Shown here one piece after another: positions 1 to 7,133 of a stretch of 42,688 nt of DNA; positions within the stretch are counted from its first letter, which is position 1, and each line of letters starts with the position of its first letter. This DNA comes from Robiginitomaculum sp. (GTDB lineage: Bacteria; Pseudomonadota; Alphaproteobacteria; Caulobacterales; Maricaulaceae): NCBI GenBank assembly GCA_021776565.1, contig JAJFFQ010000028.1, positions 1 through 42,688 on the forward strand, written 5' to 3'. Under the pieces are notes generated by a model. That model had not been told where the DNA came from and made no database searches. It saw only the letters and a list, made by a program, of their open reading frames with translations. The translations under genes and the position numbers were made by a program.

Positions 1-48
1 CAGCGCCCCCGGTTGGATAAGTTTGGGGTGTTTATGTTTGCGTATCAT
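1..48 (-). CDS. 5' end of an unidentified gene (runs off the window)
   Basis: On the minus strand an ATG at 48-46 opens a frame that stays open to the window edge and encodes MIRKHKHPKLIQPGAL. A Shine-Dalgarno-like AAGGTG lies about nine bases upstream. Sixteen residues are too few to identify the product. The frame reads away from pyk, and its start sits just outside the long hairpin at 59-156, which would be its leader if transcription begins further upstream. It could be a chance frame. Confidence 0.4.
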   Translation of the reverse strand, partial: MIRKHKHPKLIQPGAL

Positions 49-58
49 GTCTAATCAC

Positions 59-156
59 CTTCGTCGCTCGTAGGCTTGACCGGAGAATCCAGTGGAAACT
101 ACAACGAGATCAGGACGTCACCCTGACCCCTCCGGTCAAGCAGTCGGGCGACGAAG
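59..156 (+). other. Long imperfect inverted repeat, likely a structured RNA or leader hairpin
   Basis: Bases 59-70 pair with 145-156 (12 bp with one T-G wobble) and 74-85 pair with 130-141 (12 bp). A 3x3 internal loop (TAG opposite AGT) separates the two helices. The 44-base apical part holds two smaller potential hairpins, GTGG/CTAC around an AAA loop and TCAGG/CCTGA. Read as plus-strand RNA, the imperfect positions become G-U wobbles and adjacent G-A oppositions; read as minus-strand RNA they are plain mismatches. This mildly favours a plus-strand transcript. On the minus strand the same hairpin would be the leader of the gene starting at 48, with GAAG of the ribosome-binding region inside the stem. 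It does not match the 4.5S or 6S RNA motifs I know. Confidence 0.55.
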
Positions 157-224
157 AGAAAACAAAAAGACAAACAAAAGGAAGAAAAGAGGATAACCAC
201 CACCTTATCCCCATATCCCGATTT

Positions 225-331
225 AAGGGTCACGGCCTGACCCTTGGCTGGCCTTCATCTGTCCCTTGAGTGACCCTTATAATACAAGTTTTGACCCTTA
301 ACCGTCCCTCAAATGACCCATATTGTCCCTT
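225..331 (+). repeat. Helically phased array of TGACCCTT-like motifs
   Basis: TGACCCTT or close variants start at 238, 260, 271, 292, 303, 314 and 324, with a weak copy at 249. Successive steps are 11, 11, 11, 21, 11, 11 and 10 bp, so all copies face the same side of the helix. An inverted copy at 225-232 pairs with the one at 238-245 around a 5-bp spacer. The arrangement resembles iterons or a cooperative operator array. The binding protein is unknown. Confidence 0.6.
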
Positions 332-411
332 ATTTACTGGTGCTATCGCGACGGTAAACCTCGCTATTTGAGCACACAAAAATTACTTATCCCCGCCCCC
401 TCAAGACCAGC

Positions 412-417
412 TATAAT
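412..417 (+). promoter_or_regulatory. Probable -10 element of pyk
   Basis: A perfect TATAAT lies 73 bp upstream of the preferred pyk start at 490. No convincing -35 hexamer stands 16-18 bp upstream. Transcription starting near 424 would give pyk a leader of roughly 65 bases. Confidence 0.4.
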
Positions 418-489
418 TGTGCAATTTGGATAATAATGTCGTGCAAAATCAGGCTTGCGCGAGCGTGCGAACACAGGCCTAATCAACTT

Positions 490-1902
490 ATGAAACGCGC
501 CCGCACAAAAATCGTTGCCACCCTTGGCCCCGCCAGTCATTCGCAGGACATGATTGATGCCCTGTTTGAGGCGGGTGTTGATGTTTTTCGCATGAATTTC
601 TCTCATGGAACCCATGAAGACCACCAGCGTATTTATGACACCATTCGCACCGTTGAGCGTGAAAAAAAACGCCCTATTGCGGTGTTGGCAGACTTGCAAG
701 GGCCAAAATTACGCCTTGGCAAGTTTGAAGAAAATAAAATTACCCTGACCCAGGGTGACAGTTACCGCTTTGACCTGGATGAGACAAAAGGGGACAAGAC
801 CCGCGCTCCCCTACCCCACCCTGAAATCTTCAAGGTCTTGAAAAAAGGCGAGTTATTGCTCATCGATGATGGACGCATGCGCTTTGAGATCACGTCTGTC
901 GGTGACGGATTTGTCAATGCTACAGTACTGACCACGGGCAAGCTTTCGGCTAATAAAGGGGTTAATCTTCCGGGCGCACGTCTGCCCATATCGGCAATTA
1001 CCGACAAGGACATGCGTGACCTTGCCTTTGCCCTGGTACTTGGTGTGGACTGGGTGGCGCTTTCTTTTGTGCAAGGGCCAGAGGATGTTGCTGAACTGCG
1101 CAAGCTGGTCGGTGGCAAGGCCGGGATTGTCTCCAAGCTGGAAAAACCGCTGGCCATTTCGCGGCTGACCGAGATTCTGGAACTGTCGGATGCGGTCATG
1201 GTCGCTCGCGGTGATCTGGGCGTAGAAATGCCACCCGAAGATGTGCCAATCCTGCAAAAACAAATTATCCGCGCCGGGCGGGCCATGGGCAAGCCGGTGA
1301 TTGTGGCCACGCAAATGCTGGAATCCATGATTTCCAATCCAGCACCCACCCGCGCCGAGGCCTCTGATGTTGCCACAGCCGTTTATGACGGGGCCGATGC
1401 GGTTATGCTGTCTGGCGAAAGCGCAGTGGGTGAGTATCCGGTCGAAGCGGTAACCATGATGGGGCGCATCATCTGCCGGGTGGAGCGCGCCGACAGTTAC
1501 AGGCGCTTGCTGGCCGCCGAACGGCTGGATCGCGAGAGCACCACACCAGACGCGATCATGGCCGCCGCGCACCTGGCGGCGGATACCATCAATGCGGCGG
1601 CTATTGTCACCTATACTTCCTCCGGTTCCACCGCCTTGCGGGCCGCACGCGAACGCCCCATCCAGCGCATTATCGGCCTGACACCCAATCGCACCACGGC
1701 CCGGCGTCTGACCCTTGTTTGGGGTGTGACAACAATCGAGATTGAAGATGCCCAGGATATTGATGACATGATCCACAAGGCCAAGGCACAAGCCAAAATC
1801 GAAGGTATTGCCAAAGTTCGCGACCGCATTGTGGTGACCGCCGGAATTCCCTTTGGAACGCCCGGGAAAACCAACCTCATGCGCATCGCGCGCGTCGATT
1901 AA
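490..1902 (+). CDS. pyk: Pyruvate kinase
   Basis: Catalyses the last glycolytic step, phosphoenolpyruvate plus ADP to pyruvate plus ATP, in the cytoplasm. The 470 residues fit bacterial pyruvate kinases. Visible family blocks are the N-terminal KIVATLGPAS, RMNFSHG, DLQGPKLR, the catalytic lysine (about residue 216) in SKLEKP, MVARGDLGVE, the substrate loop ATQMLESM followed by PTRAEASDVA, and DAVMLSGESA. A C-terminal allosteric domain follows. An in-frame ATG at 436 would add 18 residues with no family counterpart, so the ATG at 490 was chosen although its ribosome-binding site is weak. The ABC-F gene starts 17 bp after the stop, so the two are probably cotranscribed. The non-coding DNA upstream is unusually rich in motifs. 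Confidence 0.95.
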   Translation: MKRARTKIVATLGPASHSQDMIDALFEAGVDVFRMNFSHGTHEDHQRIYDTIRTVEREKKRPIAVLADLQGPKLRLGKFEENKITLTQGDSYRFDLDETKGDKTRAPLPHPEIFKVLKKGELLLIDDGRMRFEITSVGDGFVNATVLTTGKLSANKGVNLPGARLPISAITDKDMRDLAFALVLGVDWVALSFVQGPEDVAELRKLVGGKAGIVSKLEKPLAISRLTEILELSDAVMVARGDLGVEMPPEDVPILQKQIIRAGRAMGKPVIVATQMLESMISNPAPTRAEASDVATAVYDGADAVMLSGESAVGEYPVEAVTMMGRIICRVERADSYRRLLAAERLDRESTTPDAIMAAAHLAADTINAAAIVTYTSSGSTALRAARERPIQRIIGLTPNRTTARRLTLVWGVTTIEIEDAQDIDDMIHKAKAQAKIEGIAKVRDRIVVTAGIPFGTPGKTNLMRIARVD

Positions 1903-1919
1903 GAGCCATATACGCTGAC

Positions 1920-3722
1920 ATGGCCCCACCCATCCTGCATGTACGCGATATTGAGCAAAGTTTTGGCAATACTCAAGTGCTGGACGGGGCCGAATGTGCG
2001 CTGCATGCCGGTGAGCGGCTTTGCGTGGTTGGACGCAACGGCTCGGGTAAATCTACTTTGCTGAAGGTCATGGCCGGCCTGATCGAGCCAGACGATGGCA
2101 GTGTGTTTGTGCAGCCGGGCACCACCATACGTTACCTGCCACAAGAGCCGGATTTTGCGGGATATAAACGCCTGGGTGATTATGTCGAAGCGGGACTGGC
2201 ACCTGGTGACGATCCCCATCGAGTGCAAATGCTTTTGCATGCCTTGGGCCTGACCGGCGAGGAAGACCCGAAACTGGTCTCGGGCGGCGAGGCACGGCGT
2301 GCAGCATTGGCCCGCACGATGGCCCCGGAGCCAGATGTTTTGCTCCTTGATGAGCCGACCAATCATCTGGATTTGCCAACGGTTGAATGGCTTGAGCAGC
2401 AATTGTCCTCGCTTTCATCGGCACTGGTACTCATTAGTCACGACAGGCGCTTTTTGGAACGCCTAAGTCGCAAGACCTTGTGGGTGGATCGGGGCCAATG
2501 CCGCATGATGGGCAAGGGCTTTGCTGCGTTTGAGGACTGGCGCGATGACGTGCTGGAAAAGGAGGAACTGGAGCAACATAAACTTGCCCGCAAAATTGTC
2601 CGCGAGGAACACTGGCTCAGATATGGCGTCACGGCGCGGCGCAAGCGCAATATGCGACGGGTTAAAAACCTGCATGAATTGCGTAGTCAAAAACGAGACT
2701 TTGAAGGGCCAAAGGGCAATATAACTCTTAACGTCGCCGAAGGTCGCGGTGCGGGAAAAATCATCATTGAGGCCAAGGGAATTGGCAAAGTCTATGATGA
2801 CTTAACACTGGTGAAAAATTTCTCTTGTCGCATAACCCGGGGCAGCCGCGTGGGTATTGTTGGCCCTAATGGGGCAGGCAAGACGACGCTTCTAAAAATG
2901 CTCATCGGTGAGCTAAAACCCGACACAGGCAATGTCAAAACAGGCAGCAATATCGATCTGGTGAGCATGGATCAAAACCGCTCCGCGCTAAACCACGACT
3001 GGACACTGAAAGAAGCCCTGACCAACGGCGGCGATATGGTTGATCTGGCCACCGGGCGCAAACATGTCATGGCCTATATGAAAGATTTCCTGTTCACCCC
3101 GGATCAGGCCGGAACCCCTGTTTCGGTTCTTTCAGGCGGCGAGAAAGCGCGGCTGATGCTGGCACGTTCCCTGGCCCTGCCGGGTAATTTTCTGGTGCTT
3201 GACGAACCGACAAATGATCTTGACCTGGAAACTCTAGATTTGTTGCAGGCATTTTTATCTGATTATGCGGGAACGGTAATGCTGGTCAGCCATGATCGGG
3301 ATTTCCTTGACCGGGTGACAACCTCCATCATTGTCCATGAGGGGCAAGGCCAGTGGCGCGAATATCCCGGCGGCTATTCTGATATGCTGCGCCAGCGCAA
3401 GGCTGCATCTGCCGACAACAAAAAAGAGAATAAACAAGGCCAAAAAACTGGCAAATCAAAGCCAAAATCTGAAGTCACAAAGCCTACCAGGATAAAACTT
3501 ACCTTCAAGGATCAGCACGCGCTGAAAACTCTGCCCGGCGAAATTGAAGGCATGGAAAAGCGCATCAGGAAAATCAATTCAGCCCTGGCTGATCCGGAGC
3601 TGTTCACCAAAAACCGCACCCTGTTCGATCAGGCCAGCACGGCGCTGACCGAAGCGTCGGTAAAACTTGAAGAGATGGAACTGCGCTGGCTGGAACTAGA
3701 TGAACTGGCGGGTGGGGATTAA
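1920..3722 (+). CDS. uup: ABC-F family ATPase (Uup-like)
   Basis: A soluble ATPase of the ABC-F family, which acts on ribosomes rather than as a transporter; Uup members are linked to ribosome rescue or assembly and to genome stability. Two ABC cassettes are complete. The first has Walker A GRNGSGKST, signature VSGGEARRAALA and Walker B LLLDEPTNHLD; the second has GPNGAGKTT, LSGGEKARLMLA and VLDEPTNDLD. No membrane segments are present. The basic linker containing TARRKRNMRRV is typical of Uup, and after the second cassette come a Lys-rich stretch and a predicted coiled-coil C-terminus as in Uup. The 600 residues match Uup-type lengths. It follows pyk closely on the same strand; a possible terminator lies after it at 3762-3787. 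Confidence 0.9.
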   Translation: MAPPILHVRDIEQSFGNTQVLDGAECALHAGERLCVVGRNGSGKSTLLKVMAGLIEPDDGSVFVQPGTTIRYLPQEPDFAGYKRLGDYVEAGLAPGDDPHRVQMLLHALGLTGEEDPKLVSGGEARRAALARTMAPEPDVLLLDEPTNHLDLPTVEWLEQQLSSLSSALVLISHDRRFLERLSRKTLWVDRGQCRMMGKGFAAFEDWRDDVLEKEELEQHKLARKIVREEHWLRYGVTARRKRNMRRVKNLHELRSQKRDFEGPKGNITLNVAEGRGAGKIIIEAKGIGKVYDDLTLVKNFSCRITRGSRVGIVGPNGAGKTTLLKMLIGELKPDTGNVKTGSNIDLVSMDQNRSALNHDWTLKEALTNGGDMVDLATGRKHVMAYMKDFLFTPDQAGTPVSVLSGGEKARLMLARSLALPGNFLVLDEPTNDLDLETLDLLQAFLSDYAGTVMLVSHDRDFLDRVTTSIIVHEGQGQWREYPGGYSDMLRQRKAASADNKKENKQGQKTGKSKPKSEVTKPTRIKLTFKDQHALKTLPGEIEGMEKRIRKINSALADPELFTKNRTLFDQASTALTEASVKLEEMELRWLELDELAGGD

Positions 3723-3761
3723 CAAATAGATGACCTAAACTCCTGTTATTGGGGTTCTTGC

Positions 3762-3787
3762 ATTGCCCTGCATGTTTGCGGGGCAAT
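3762..3787 (+). terminator. Possible terminator after the ABC-F gene
   Basis: ATTGCCCTGCA (3762-3772) pairs with TGCGGGGCAAT (3777-3787) through 11 bp including one G-U, closed by a 4-base loop. The following bases are only moderately T-rich, so termination efficiency is uncertain. It lies between two convergent genes. Confidence 0.5.
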
Positions 3788-3840
3788 TTACTTCAAATTC
3801 TCTCGCCGAAGAAATATCGCTCTTTGTCTTCCAAAGAAAT

Positions 3841-4617
3841 TTATGATTTTGGGTATGCGGCGTCACTTATTGCTTTCAAAACTTGGAATTGTTTTTCAAA
3901 ATATACGATCAATTTTTCACTTCTTGATAAAAACACATGTGGGTGAATATTGTCGTCATCAAAAGCCCAGCCGTATAATACTTCTATTGGGATGTTGTTT
4001 TTATAAAAAATAATGAAATTTGTAAAAGGAATTGCATTACTTTTCAATACCCACGCACGAAAATCTTTAGACCCACCTGCATTGTTTATTAATTTTTCCA
4101 TATCTGTAATACGGCCTTTAATATTTTCACTAAAAATTTCATGATAAGTTCCACCATCTGAAACTATATTTGCTACTTTTCTATTCCACTCTTCGATTAG
4201 TTCTGTTGCATAAAATCGATTAAGCTTCATATTTTTAGACGGTATTCGTATTGTTGTATTAAGTACTTTATCTGTAATATCTAATATATCATTCGCATAT
4301 TTATGTGCAGCAGCAGTGTTTTCAAAAATTTCACCTTCTATTTCCGAGCGTATAATTGTTAATAAGGCATTATTTTTGTTTTCACAAACCGTTTCAATTT
4401 TTTCTATAGCTGAATCATTTCTGAATTTAGTTGCTATACGCTCTCCAATTACGAGAAATAACATAGACAACCCTAAAGAAGCCGCCAGTATTGCTGTTGG
4501 GTCATCTGGATATGCACCAAATACTGATGTTCGCATTGAGCAAATATATGCAACTACGCCAACTATTCCAGTAACGATTATCGCTATTATATCTTTCCTA
4601 TTGGATTTAATATTCAT
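3841..4617 (-). CDS. AT-rich hypothetical membrane protein with two N-terminal TM segments
   Basis: 258 residues; I do not recognise the family. The N-terminus has two hydrophobic segments (about residues 10-28 and 40-60) joined by a short loop. A largely helical soluble region follows, and the C-terminal 80 residues mix aromatic and charged positions (KNNIPIEVLYGWAFDDD, then an EKQF-rich helix). That layout, a two-helix anchor plus a cytosolic domain, is seen in many orphan and some defence-associated proteins, but no catalytic motif is clear. The start has a good GAGGG site six bases upstream. Gene and flanks are strikingly AT-rich compared with every neighbour, and codons ending in A or T dominate, which suggests horizontal acquisition. 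It stands alone between the ABC-F gene and the electron-transfer operon. Confidence 0.75.
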   Translation of the reverse strand: MNIKSNRKDIIAIIVTGIVGVVAYICSMRTSVFGAYPDDPTAILAASLGLSMLFLVIGERIATKFRNDSAIEKIETVCENKNNALLTIIRSEIEGEIFENTAAAHKYANDILDITDKVLNTTIRIPSKNMKLNRFYATELIEEWNRKVANIVSDGGTYHEIFSENIKGRITDMEKLINNAGGSKDFRAWVLKSNAIPFTNFIIFYKNNIPIEVLYGWAFDDDNIHPHVFLSRSEKLIVYFEKQFQVLKAISDAAYPKS

Positions 4618-4843
4618 ACGAACCCTCTTTCAATCATTGATTGTGGTCAAAATTTCCGTTTCCTAAGTCTTCTTCAGATGTTGGCGTATCAGCCGACTCA
4701 CCTACACAGGTTATAATAAAATTTGCGAAATCCAATTGCTCAGTGCTAAACGATAGAAAATAGCAGATATTTGTCCTATGATGGGCTAGGCGCTCCGATG
4801 AAGCCTAATGCAGATGGAAATGAAGGACGTTGAGGCAAGGGTG
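4618..4843. other. AT-rich intergenic region without a recognisable gene
   Basis: 226 bp upstream of the AT-rich gene and downstream of the 4844-5596 gene. Base composition stays low in G+C up to about 4780 and then returns to the local norm. I see no open frame, strong terminator or clear flanking direct repeats. The change in composition probably marks the right edge of the acquired segment. Confidence 0.5.
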
Positions 4844-5596
4844 TTAAACGCTCTGAATAGCCGCTGGATCAACGCGAAACTGCACCAGATCATCACGGCG
4901 CACCAGACGCCCGCTCACCCGCACCGGCTCGCCGACCAGCGGCAGAATTGCTTCGCGCAACGGTTCTCCCTTTGGCCCGGTCAGCACAAAAACCGCGCGT
5001 TTGCCGTTTTTGTCCCTGGCCAGAAACCAGGGCGTGCCGCCCATGCGAATGCACAGGGACGCGCAGGCCTTGTGGGTTTTTCCGGAACCGGGGCGCATGG
5101 CACCACTCCAGCATTTGGCATCCAGAATTTCACCGCTTAACGCCGCCCTGCCCAGATAATCCTCGGTAACGGCAGGGATGTTTTGCACATTTTGTGTCTC
5201 TCCGATCCAGTCGGCATTTTCCACCACGGCCAATAACCTGTGACGCCCGCGCGCGATAACCGAGCCACGCACCCAGACGGATTTTCCCTCCAATAGTTCC
5301 AGTTGCGCACTAACACCGCATTTACTGGAGCAAACAAGCGAAACGCTGCGCATCTGCCCATCCAGTACTGCCGTGCGCAAGACAGGATAGGGCGATTGCT
5401 CAACCACGCCTTCAATTACGATGGTTTTTTGCTGATCCCAATTGCCGCTTCCCCATGCCTGTTGATGCACGGCAAGTTTGGCACCGGCAAGGGCGGCAGC
5501 AAATAATCCGGCACCGCCGGCCAGCACCATGGCGCGCCGGTCAGGCTTATGCAGCCTGTCATGATAGCCAACGAAGAAATTATTTTTTCTGGTCAT
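4844..5596 (-). CDS. Membrane-anchored Cys-containing protein of the Rieske/cytochrome locus
   Basis: 250 residues, function unknown. A hydrophobic stretch at about residues 22-40 is probably a signal anchor. The exported part has two small beta-rich regions that read like OB-type folds (VWVRGSVIARGRHRLL and PVRVSGRLVRRDDLVQFRV). Between them lies a conserved-looking block, GEILDAKCW then PGSGKTHKACASLC, with three cysteines and one histidine; a further CSSKC pair comes earlier. I have the impression that this block recurs in alphaproteobacterial proteins beside Rieske/ferric-reductase genes, but it has no assigned function that I know. The start overlaps the end of the Rieske-fusion gene by 17 bp, so translation is probably coupled. 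The cysteines suggest metal binding or redox activity, which is inference. Confidence 0.8.
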   Translation of the reverse strand: MTRKNNFFVGYHDRLHKPDRRAMVLAGGAGLFAAALAGAKLAVHQQAWGSGNWDQQKTIVIEGVVEQSPYPVLRTAVLDGQMRSVSLVCSSKCGVSAQLELLEGKSVWVRGSVIARGRHRLLAVVENADWIGETQNVQNIPAVTEDYLGRAALSGEILDAKCWSGAMRPGSGKTHKACASLCIRMGGTPWFLARDKNGKRAVFVLTGPKGEPLREAILPLVGEPVRVSGRLVRRDDLVQFRVDPAAIQSV

Positions 5597-6647
5597 GAGC
5601 TTTGGTCTCGATCAAGGCCGGAGGGGTTTGGGTTCCGGGGGGTAGCGCATCGGGGTGAACATAAAGCACACCATTGTCGATCTGCACCCGATAGGTGGAA
5701 ATTTTTTCGGCAAATGGCGGCGGCGAGCGCCCGTCTTCTGGCCGATATTGCCAGCCATGCCAGGGGCAAGTGATACAGCCATCAATAATGCGCCCCTCGC
5801 CCAATGGCCCGTTCTGGTGCGCGCAGATATTGGTTACCGCACTGATCTTGCCATCATAGCGAAACACTGCAATGCGTTCCCCTTTTGCTGTGCGGATTGT
5901 TTTGGCGCGGTTTTCGGGGATACGTTGCGGCGCGCCAAGATTGATCCAGCCATCCAGAGATGCCTTGACCTTTCTGTCTGTCACCCGCCCGGTAAAGGCT
6001 GAAAATCCGTGCAGCCCGGCAATCAGGCAAAACATCCCGATCACACTGGCCGGATACAGCCCGGCCTTTTCCCCCTGCACAACCCCTAACATGATATGCA
6101 CCACCAATAATCCATAGGCAGCATAGACGCTCATATGGATACGTTTCCATACGCTCGGCCCCAATGCCGCTTGCCAGAAATCATGACTGCTAACGGCCAG
6201 AACAGCCAAAAGAAAAAGCGCAATAAGGCCCAGGCTTTCAAAGGGAAACCCGGAAATGGACGTAAAGCGTGCATTGGAAACAAACAGCGCCACAACCGGA
6301 TTAAGCGCGGAAAATCCCTGATACCAGAGCAAGGCCAACCCGGCATGAACCAACGCCAGTAAAAAGCATAAAACCCCCATATGACGCCGATTGTAGAGCA
6401 GCGGCTTGAACCGGGCACTCAGGCGCGCCAGTGGCCCTATGGCCAGGATAACATTCAGCAACAGGAATGACGCCGCCCCAAAGGCACGTACTAATACCTG
6501 AACCATGGTCAGCGACTGCCCCTCTATGCGCGAACCCATGGTCATAAGAACAAAACTGGCGATAAAAAATGTAACTCCCGCCAGAACGACTGCGTCATAA
6601 CGCCATTTGAAGCGGTTCCACTGCACGGCAGTATATCCATGGCTCAT
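5580..6647 (-). CDS. Ferric-reductase-like membrane domain fused to a Rieske [2Fe-2S] domain
   Basis: 355 residues. The N-terminal 220 form about six transmembrane helices resembling the ferric reductase/MsrQ heme-b domain, with candidate heme-ligand histidines H89, H101, H171 and H184. The C-terminal domain carries a complete Rieske motif: C275-x-H277 and C294-x2-H297 within a CPWHGW context, the type found in ferredoxins and oxygenase subunits. The protein could pass electrons between the [2Fe-2S] centre and membrane b-hemes. It overlaps its neighbours on both sides (4 bp with 6644-7021, 17 bp with 4844-5596), so the three are one operon. A heme-b/Rieske fusion next to a c-type cytochrome suggests a transmembrane electron-transfer module of unknown substrate. 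Confidence 0.88.
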   Translation of the reverse strand: MSHGYTAVQWNRFKWRYDAVVLAGVTFFIASFVLMTMGSRIEGQSLTMVQVLVRAFGAASFLLLNVILAIGPLARLSARFKPLLYNRRHMGVLCFLLALVHAGLALLWYQGFSALNPVVALFVSNARFTSISGFPFESLGLIALFLLAVLAVSSHDFWQAALGPSVWKRIHMSVYAAYGLLVVHIMLGVVQGEKAGLYPASVIGMFCLIAGLHGFSAFTGRVTDRKVKASLDGWINLGAPQRIPENRAKTIRTAKGERIAVFRYDGKISAVTNICAHQNGPLGEGRIIDGCITCPWHGWQYRPEDGRSPPPFAEKISTYRVQIDNGVLYVHPDALPPGTQTPPALIETKAHDQKK

Positions 6648-7021
6648 GACACTAGTTCCTCAAAAATAACGCCCCTGGGCAGGGCATCATTAAGCGGCTC
6701 GACGGGGCGCAGCATCAACGCCATCATGATAGCCAGCGCCACCAGTGGCACCAGAAACACCCAGAGGCGCGCATGAACACCGCGTAAGGCCCGCGGCGGG
6801 GCGGGGCGATGTGTTCTGCCTTTAATCAGTCGCACCAAAAGCACAGGCCAAAGCAGGATCGCCCCTGGCAAAATCATCAAACGAAACCCGAACCCGGCAC
6901 CCCGCGCCGCCGGAACCATCTGTGCCGCACCAATCGTCACAAAATACAAGCCATAAGCTATACCCAAGAGCAGATAAAACCCAAGCACACTGGCCAATGC
7001 TGTTGCCAGAGCAAGGCTCAT
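6644..7021 (-). CDS. Small membrane protein of the Rieske/cytochrome locus
   Basis: 125 residues with three likely transmembrane segments (about residues 5-30, 45-63 and 85-104) separated by a basic loop, IKGRTHRPAPPRALRG. No family is recognised. Its stop overlaps the start of the Rieske fusion in an ATGA arrangement, so the two are translationally coupled. It probably serves as a structural or assembly subunit of the same membrane complex; this rests only on operon position. Confidence 0.75.
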   Translation of the reverse strand: MSLALATALASVLGFYLLLGIAYGLYFVTIGAAQMVPAARGAGFGFRLMILPGAILLWPVLLVRLIKGRTHRPAPPRALRGVHARLWVFLVPLVALAIMMALMLRPVEPLNDALPRGVIFEELVS

Positions 7022-7133
7022 GGCCTGACCCCAAAACCGGACAGCAAAGCGATGGACGCTGTAAAAGCGAATTTCACAAGCCAGAACATGAAATTATCTT
7101 AGCGTGATTCGTGCGAGGGTTTAGAGTGCAAAC

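Larger units (their letters stand above)
12..433. promoter_or_regulatory. Cluster of five TTATCC DnaA-box-like cores with a purine tract
   Basis: TTATCC occurs five times: 205-213 (TTATCCCCA, +), 387-395 (TTATCCCCG, +), 12-20 (-, TTATCCAAC), 188-196 (-, TTATCCTCT) and 425-433 (-, TTATCCAAA). Two of these differ at one position from the DnaA box TTATCCACA, and two contain TCCCCA or TCCCCG, like the weak W boxes reported for Caulobacter oriC. An A/G-rich tract fills about 150-192. No gene lies between 49 and 489. Such a cluster would suit a replication origin, but the region could also be an elaborate promoter. Confidence 0.35.

Noticed and set aside
59-156. Integron attC site or 4.5S/6S RNA
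   Set aside because: No GTTRRRY/RYYYAAC ends and no integrase; the conserved SRP RNA GGAA-loop motif and the 6S architecture are not recognisable.
225-331. CRISPR-like array
   Set aside because: The repeats are 8 bp with 2-3-bp spacing; no CRISPR repeat, unique spacers or cas genes are present.
853-1929. 358-residue open frame on the minus strand across pyk
   Set aside because: Composition of the product (Gly, His and Arg rich, no family) and complete overlap with a clear pyruvate kinase show it to be an antisense shadow.
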